Below are positions 57,773 to 64,000 of a stretch of DNA of 64,000 nucleotides, one piece after another. Source of the DNA: Saccharum officinarum (taxonomy: Eukaryota > Streptophyta > Magnoliopsida > Poales > Poaceae); the NCBI GenBank assembly GCA_020631735.1, contig CM036215.1:15030346-15094345 (forward strand), in the 5' to 3' direction. The position numbers were made by a program, and so were the translations under genes. Numbering within the stretch: the stretch's first letter is position 1; each line of letters opens with the position of its first letter. The notes beneath the pieces are model-generated. The model was not told the origin of the DNA and made no database searches. It saw nothing but the letters and a program-made list of their open reading frames with translations.

Positions 57773-57807
57773 TGACGTCGCGTCCGAGACGTCACCTGCG
57801 TGACGTC
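57773..57807 (+). promoter_or_regulatory. Cluster of three TGACGTC motifs
   Basis: TGACGTC at 57773-57779, GACGTCAC (inverted) at 57788-57795, and TGACGTC at 57801-57807, within 35 bases, about 360 bases before the WRKY start codon. TGACG is the core bound by TGA-class bZIP factors, which mediate salicylate responses in plants; binding here is inference. The cluster lies just outside the duplicated upstream segment. Confidence 0.6.
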
Positions 57808-58165
57808 GTCGTCCCCGTCCCCACTCTCCTTCCAGGATGCTTCACCCCTCGCCGCTGCTGGCGCGGCACATGCCCACCCGCCTAAGAAAAGCTTAAATTA
57901 AATTTCACCGGGCCCCGCCGCGTAGAAAACCAACCACGGCTCGGGCTTCCTCCGTGGACGCCATCCACCGTAGACTCGCGCGGCTCCCGTCTGCTTCCAT
58001 AAATGCCGGCACCTGCCTCGACCTCGAGGGGGTTTCTTCCTTGCTTGCCGGCTGCTGCTGCCTCGAGTGAGTCACTGAGTGAGCTGTGGACCTGTGGTGG
58101 TCGTCATCTTCCATTCTTCCCTCTTCCCTCGCCACTTGCTGGGGCTCCTGGGTTGTTGTGTGGCC

Positions 58166-59365
58166 ATGGCGGCAGCGGCGGCGCCTTTCGCGCAGGTGAT
58201 GGAGGACATGGCGAAGGGCCAGGAGTACGCCACGCAGCTGCAGGCGCTGCTCCGGGACTCGCCCGAGGCCGGCCGCCTCGTCGACCGGATCCTCCACGCC
58301 ATGTCCCGCACCATCGACACGGCCAAGGCCGCCGCGGCCGCCGCCGAGGAGGAGGCGTCCGAGGTGCAGAGCGACGTCACCTGCGCCGGCACTGCCGGCG
58401 GCGGCAAGCGGAAGGCCGCTGCTGGTGGAGGGGACAAGAGGGCCGCCTGTCGGAAGAGGTGAGCCAGAGGGCTTCTTGATCTAAAAAAATAGTTGATTTA
58501 AACCACTGCCGGATGTATGTTGAATTCTGCGGCGTATGTGTGTGTGTTGCAGAGGCCAGCAAGGATCATCGGTTGTGACGAAGAACACCAAGGATTTGGA
58601 GGATGGACACGCATGGCGCAAGTACGGACAGAAGGAGATACAAAACTCCAAGTACCCAAAGTACGCTTCTGCCCTTCGATCAACCAACCAATCATTGTTA
58701 ATTAATCAATCAGTCATTCAGTCCTAGTAAAAGTGCTGCTGGTACACAAACAACCAAATATGCCAACCGTATGAACATTTCTTGGGCGAATCACTGATTT
58801 TTTGTCGATGATGCTCGGCGTGTGCAGGGCCTACTTCCGGTGCACGCACAAGTACGACCAGGAGTGCTTGGCGCAGCGGCAGGTGCAGCGCCGCGACGAC
58901 GACCCGGACGTCTGCACCGTCACCTACATCGGCGTGCACACCTGCCGGGACCCGGCCACCGCCGTCGCGCCGCTCGTCGTGCACGCGACCGCCGACGAGC
59001 TCCACCACGCGGGGTCCCGCCTCATCAGCTTCGCGGCCAACGCCAGCGCCGCCACGACCAGCACCACCACCACCGGGAACACCACCGGTCAGCAGGCTGG
59101 GCACAAGGACGCCGCCGCGCTGCTGCTGGAGAGGCCCCTGAAGCTGGAGGGCGGCGGCGAGCAGGAGGAGGTGCTGAGCAGCCTCACCCCGGCGCCCGGC
59201 CCGGACCAGGGGGACGTGACGTCCGGCCTGCAGCTGCTGCAGCAGCAGCAGCACTGCTACGGCGGTGACCTCGCGGACATGGCGGCGCACTTCGGTTACG
59301 ATGACACGTTCTGGACGACATTGTGCTCGGACTCGATCACGGACATACTGAGTACTGATCTGTGA
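58166..59365 (+). CDS. WRKY transcription factor, group III
   Basis: A nuclear DNA-binding factor expected to recognise W-boxes (TTGAC[C/T]). Exons 58166-58458, 58553-58660 and 58828-59365, all GT-AG, give 312 residues. Start at 58166 (MAAAAAPFAQVM); an upstream in-frame ATG at 58079 would add 29 unusual residues and is less likely. The N terminus has a leucine-rich helical segment (about 20-50) and a basic KRK/KR stretch (about 77-98) as probable nuclear signal. WRKYGQK is at 119-125, followed by C-X7-C-X23-H-X-C (C139, C147, H171, C173), the group III zinc finger. The second intron splits the domain after YPK, the position conserved in this group. The acidic, Gln-rich C terminus may be an activation domain. 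The domain resembles rice WRKY45-type defence regulators, but orthology is not established. Confidence 0.93.
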
Positions 59366-60056
59366 ACTGACGGACTGATCGAGCTGTGGATTGGAGGAGG
59401 AGGACAGGTTGATCGATCGACGCGTGTATACTGTCGGAATAATGGCCACGCGGGTCCTTGCCTCGATCGCGTTTAGCCGTAATGCCTGGCTTAGTTTGTA
59501 TATACGAGTAGTTATTATCTACTCTGTTGTAAGATTATGCTGCGGGTCCTGTAGATTATGTTAAGAGTTTGTTCATTAGCTACGAACCTAGGAGCAGAAG
59601 CTTGGCCTTCTCCGAGAACAGCGGAACTTGTTACACCCACCTTGTGCTTCCATCAGTTATTAGCTGTCAACAGAGAACGCACCTCAATGTCATGCCCTGT
59701 TCTTCCACTGGGAATACGATCGCACTTTTCCTTCAGCAGAATCAGGTACTCATTCGCATAACAGCATTGGTGCTGCCGTCGACATTCGACAGGGCAGGGA
59801 GTACAGGACGTACTATCATCTGTCTACACTACAGCTACAGTTACTGATAAGCACGAAAGGCATTTTCCCCTTTCTTCAAGGTCCCTAAATCAAATCTCAC
59901 GATTCAATTATTTTGAAGATCTCAATCTTGAAAAAAATTCTATGCATGCATATGTCAGAGTCAACTGGGTTGGTGAAACTGAGATTCAATTAAGTATAAC
60001 TCAATAAGTGCTGGTTGCATCTGCCTTACAAACCAGAATGTAATTCATGAGTAGAC
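59366..60056 (+). other. WRKY 3' UTR and downstream flank
   Basis: Starts with probable 3' UTR; a polyadenylation site cannot be pinned. No other gene is supported; short ORFs at 59558-59847 lack any recognisable feature. Confidence 0.5.
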
Positions 60057-60470
60057 AGAGTTGCAATTATTTTTGTTTTGGTGGAAACACGCGGATGACA
60101 ATAGAATTACAAAAATAAAGCAAAGAGCGTGTAGAGACACGCGTGGGAGGTAGGAAAAGAGGGCAACGTATCTGGTGCAAACCAACCTCTCTGTACACCC
60201 GTGCAAATTTCTAATCTGGGTCACATGATGATTCAAGGGGCGCATGGGGATTTGGTAATTATGCGTTTAACCGCCCGCTCCTAATTACACTTTTACAAAT
60301 CCCCCTCTCACTCCTCTCTGCGCCCCTTTGGATCAACATCATGTAGTCCAGATTAGAAATTTGTACGGTTACACAGAGAGATTAGTTTGCACCAGATACA
60401 TTGCCGGAAAAGAGTGCACAGCGACAGTTCTCAAACGTGGGCACAACACCACAAATAATCGCTCCCTGTA
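60057..60470. repeat. Inverted-repeat (hairpin-forming) MITE-like element
   Basis: The left half (GTATCTGGTGCAAACC ... AATTTCTAATCTGG ... GGGGATTTGGTAATTA) is mirrored by the right half (TAATTA ... CCAGATTAGAAATTTG ... GTTTGCACCAGATAC). Arms are about 115 bp well matched, extending to about 190 bp with lower similarity. No clear target duplication. Confidence 0.75.
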
Positions 60471-60654
60471 TAGAGAGAGAGACTAGTTAAAATGCAACTG
60501 AAACAGCTATGGCCATACTAGTTAATCAGCAACTGAAACAGCGATGGCGGTATGGTCCAACTATATTCGTAGACCCAACCAGAGATAAACGACGTCACCG
60601 AACCAATCACGCCCTCTGTCTCTCAAAGCTATCTTATCATGTCTATATATACTA

Positions 60655-60800
60655 TGAAGACAAACTCCACTAAACTAATTATCTTTAATCTTCTTACGCC
60701 ACATCATCCACTTATCCTTAAAAGTTAACACAAATTCCACTAAGCTATTATCTTGAACCTCCTTACGTCACTTCATTCACTTATCCCTTTCAATTAACAC
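60655..60800. repeat. Diverged 70-bp tandem duplication
   Basis: Two units share AATTCCACTAA..., CTTCTTACG and CACTTATCC phrases (60660-60722 and 60729-60793). The region 60800-61280 holds nothing else I can name. Confidence 0.6.
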
Positions 60801-61282
60801 CGGCTGATCATGTGCATGCATGCGTAGTAGTTCGTCTTCTAAGTTTATGCATACAATATAGTAGTAGATATATTTAGTTGTCCATATCAGAATGCTAAAA
60901 TATATATTTCTCTTTCATACCCACGGTATTATGCAGGAAATCCTCCTAGTACTCTTATAAAACAAAACTCGCTCCACGTCATCATTCCCTCCTAGCCCAC
61001 GCATCCACCTCCACCCCGTACACCTTGCCATTCAATTGGATCATAAGCTGTCAATTCCATCTATCCGTCCATATGTGTCACTCTCATTCACCCCATCTGT
61101 GGCTTAATGATCCAGCAATTTATCTTCCTTCGCACCTGTCTGGGAACACGAAACGAGCAGGCAATGAATTAATCCAAGCCCCATGCACTCAATGCTGCAC
61201 GTATGATGTCTGGTCATCTTTAGCTGTGCCTCTTCCCCTGCCATCCCCTGCTCATCTCCCAAACTGACCAAGTATATATAAC

Positions 61283-62113
61283 TAAGGATGAAAACGGTCG
61301 GAAACGGGAAAACTCCTCAACCATTTTCTACTTTTATATTTGAATACGAAAACGAAAACGAAAACGGTAAAGCCGGACACGAAAACGAACACGAACTTAC
61401 GGAATATCGAGAATTTCGAAAACGAACCAATTCGAGCGAAATTATGTCGAACACGGTTGGTATACGAAAATTCAATACGGAATACCAATCCACAATGCAT
61501 AACAATTAACAAGTGTCATCGTGGTAAATTTCGAGTGCAAGAGAGCAGACTTATCAATTTGGTTTCTTTGACAAGAGAAAAAAGAAAAGAAAAAAAGAAA
61601 AAAGAGGAAAATTTGAGATGCCATCGGTACTAGACTAGAAAGGATAGCAACAACATCTGGCCCATCTAGCTCTCTCTTTTTTGGTCGGCCCAGTCACATA
61701 CAATGCAACAACAGCACCGCGTGAAGCCAGATGCAGCCATGCAAGCATACAACACCGTGCGAGGTGATTAGTCCTACCTCGACGACTCAGGAGGCACGAC
61801 GAGGGTGAGCTGTCTATATAATGCGGCTGATGAGCATTAGTGCTCCACACTTTTGTCTAGTTGCCTGAACAGTAACGATGGACAACAAAATTCAATTTAA
61901 ACTGAATTTTGAATTCAGGATATTTGGAATTAAAAGTAGAAAACGGTCAGAAACGGTCGGAAAATGTCTAAACCGTTTTCTACTTTTACATTTGAAATAC
62001 GAAAACGAAAGCGAAAACGGTAAAGTCGGACACAAAAATACGAATTCGATCGGATAAAATACAGAAAACGATGCGGTTCGGTTCGGGATATTTCCGTTCC
62101 GTTTTCATCCTTA
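61283..62113. mobile_element. Non-autonomous hAT element, TSD TATATAAC
   Basis: 831 bp; ends TAAGGATGAAAACGG and CCGTTTTCATCCTTA; perfect 8-bp duplications TATATAAC at 61275-61282 and 62114-62121. Contains a purine-rich insert near 61575-61605. Confidence 0.93.
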
Positions 62114-62323
62114 TATATAACCCCGAGAAGACAAGGGCGAGTCCTCTGATCCGAACTTACCACTCTTCCATTGTCGTCAGAGCAAGCGTCAAGGCGTGGA
62201 GTCTCTGCTACTGATTTTAATTCAGCGTTTCTCCACTGGCTGTTGGTTGGCAAGGTCTAAGAACGTGGCAGTTCCTCTTCCTCCAAAAGTTAAGTACGTA
62301 CTCCTCTAGATTTTCTTTACATA

Positions 62324-62585
62324 CTCCCTCTGTATCGGATTTAGAAGTTGTTTTTGATAAGGTTTGGGTCAAATATTGAGAATATAAATCATCAATAACT
62401 TTTAAGTTGTTGAGTTTGCAAATGTAAAAATTATATGAATAGATTTGCCTTGAAAAATACTTTCATAAAAGTATACATATATCACTTTTCCATAAATATT
62501 TTTTTTATAAAAATAAGAGGTCAAAGTTGTGTTTTAGAGACCGCGTCGCTGTCCTAAACGACTTCTAAATCCGATACGGAGGGAG
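62324..62585. mobile_element. Stowaway MITE, TSD TA
   Basis: 262 bp; CTCCCTCTGTATCGGATTT at the left and the matching inverted AAATCCGATACGGAGGGAG at the right, flanked by TA at 62322-62323 and 62586-62587. Classic Tc1/mariner Stowaway form. Confidence 0.95.
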
Positions 62586-62587
62586 TA

Positions 62588-63440
62588 TATTATTTGATCA
62601 TTTTTTTAGTATCTGTTGAGATGTCAATCTTAACCACAATATGATTGACAAAGAATGCATAACTTCCTAATTTGGTATGCATGTACATGCCACTTCTTCT
62701 AGCAATAACGTAAGTATTTTTTATTTCTCAGTGCTCTATGTCATTTGATTTCCCTCTTTAGCATCAACCAATATGTCATTCTATATAAATGGATTAGTCA
62801 TATGATTATTAAGGTACTCACAATGATGACTTTTCGTTCCCCTAAGAGAAGTCCTACCACGACTACACAGCTGAGATTGTGCAAGATCTCTTGATTTTGG
62901 AACTCTCATGAATCCTTCCTACAGCAACCATATAGCAGGTACTACTGTGCTATTTTTCTTAGGTTTATACAGTCTATGGTTGCTCCCTACAGCAAGGCCA
63001 TGCTTCTATGTTGTTAGATATTCACAGCACAGCATAGGTAGGTAATGGTCATGACCCACGGTTCACATTAGGAGGAAGATGGCTTCACAACGCGTTCCTT
63101 CTGGTAGCAGTTTTCGCAGGCCATCTACACGTCCTCATGACACAAGAACTTCCTCCTACATGTACATCAGCATGCAACTTACAACCCTTGCATCGCCTCC
63201 ACTAACCTAATATATCCCATTTATATTATAAGCAGAAATAAAGCTAGAAAGACAGGCACCGAAGGTATCTTGGATCATGAGCAGGTTAGACTTTCTCATA
63301 CCCAATCTATTCTTACCGCAAACTGACAATTTTTGTGTTGTATATTAAGTTACAAATATTATCCTCCACAACCCATGTTTTCTTTGATGAAGTCAAAGAT
63401 CCAAGATTAGCATGATGCCTTTTTCTTTAGCTCATTATTG
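62588..63440. other. Intergenic, no supported gene
   Basis: Contains a 43-codon frame at about 63079-63210 and some splice-like sites, but nothing recognisable as protein. It may be degraded genic or repeat DNA. Confidence 0.4.
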
Positions 63441-63455
63441 AAATTACTTTTACAT

Positions 63456-63486
63456 GCCCGTAGCAATGCCCGGGGAATTCACCTAG
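63456..63486 (+). mobile_element. Possible Helitron 3' terminus
   Basis: A short GC hairpin (CCCG TAGCAATGCC CGGG) followed eight bases later by CTAG and then T, the form of a Helitron 3' end (hairpin plus CTRR, insertion between A and T). The 5' end was not identified; a TCTATATATACTA at about 60643 is a weak candidate. Confidence 0.35.
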
Positions 63487-63900
63487 TATCTCTTATAAAG
63501 CTAATCCCCACTACAAGTCTATCTCAATATGCAAGACTTTTACATCATTCCCCGCTAACTATCAACATCATCTCTACTAATAGTCATGTCAACATATTAA
63601 CTTCCAACATCTTAATGCAAGCTATACACACCATCTCCACTTAACTTCATTCCAAATTCTTCGTAATCCCCACAGAAATGCATGGATATCTTCTAGTTAA
63701 AGATAAAAATAGAACATCTCCATCTTTCTAATTAAACATTAAGAGAGAACCATCCAGTCTCTAGAACTTGGGATGTAACCCTTCCATTCTATCTTGCTCT
63801 CCAATAAAAAACATCCAAATGTAGAACCTAGAAATCCAAATGTTTAGTACTACTTAATACAGTCATTACTTATTATTACCATATTTTGGTTTAATACAAT

Positions 63901-64000
63901 CGCCCCTGATTGGTAATGGTGGCGAGCCCATTCTGCCAGACAACCAAGTTCACCGCCATCATTAGCCTTCTTGCCGGTTGTGAGCTCCAAGAGCACAACC
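63901..64000 (-). pseudogene. Fragment of a second LRR receptor kinase (kinase C lobe)
   Basis: The minus strand reads VVLLELTTGKKANDGG...LAEWARHHYQSGA, closely matching the 29640-29986 exon. Similarity stops abruptly at about 63901, before the end of the kinase domain, and is replaced by AT-rich sequence. The rest lies beyond the window. Truncated at the C terminus here, or interrupted by an insertion or an unrecognised intron. Confidence 0.8.

Noticed and set aside
58724..59449. 241-codon ORF antisense to WRKY exon 3
   Set aside because: Arises from the GC-rich codon use of the WRKY exon; low-complexity Arg/Val-rich protein with no domain.
63079..63210. 43-codon ORF starting MASQRVPSGSS
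   Set aside because: Short, unlike any family I recognise and without supporting splice structure; not called as a gene.

Overview
The window looks like nuclear DNA of a grass (Poaceae, probably a panicoid or Andropogoneae such as Saccharum, Sorghum or Miscanthus). The evidence is intron-containing plant genes (a subfamily XI-like LRR receptor kinase and a group III WRKY factor) embedded in nested LTR retrotransposons, MITEs and non-autonomous hAT, Mutator-like and CACTA-like elements. The species is inferred; nothing in the sequence fixes it. Only one plant gene appears intact, the WRKY gene at about 58.2-59.4 kb.

Layout. 1-19036: two near-identical Ty3/gypsy chromovirus copies on the minus strand share a middle LTR (LTR-internal-LTR-internal-LTR). 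Each copy has an extra sense ORF between the 5' LTR and gag. A 100-N assembly gap lies at 7318-7417. 19.0-29.5 kb: a diverged tandem duplication around a Stowaway MITE, a Mutator-like element with a 9-bp target duplication, a CACTA-like end, a foldback element, a duplicated receptor-kinase 3' flank, and a long PIF/Tourist-like inverted-repeat element with further insertions. 29.6-40.4 kb: an LRR receptor-kinase gene on the minus strand, split inside its kinase domain by a gag-only LTR element that is itself LTR-internal-LTR-internal-LTR and flanked by the 5-bp duplication ATGGA. 40.8-57.8 kb: three diverged tandem copies of the region upstream of the WRKY gene, interrupted by hAT, LINE, Mutator-like and Tourist insertions and by a young, apparently complete Ty1/copia element (50283-57130). 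57.8-59.4 kb: a cluster of TGACGTC motifs and the three-exon WRKY gene. 59.4-64.0 kb: an inverted-repeat element, another hAT element, a Stowaway MITE, a possible Helitron 3' end, and at the right edge a fragment of a second receptor kinase.

How it fits together. The two host loci are of families involved in plant signalling and defence: receptor kinases, and a WRKY factor resembling salicylate-responsive group III members. The receptor kinase is broken here. The WRKY coding region is intact, but its upstream region has been triplicated and a copia element in the same orientation now ends about 1 kb before its start codon. The most unusual observations are the additional gypsy ORF with a SUMO-interaction-like motif and a dsRNA-binding-like sequence pattern, the two independent three-LTR tandem elements, a predicted in-frame 399-nt intron across the copia LTR and leader, and the WRKY upstream triplication.
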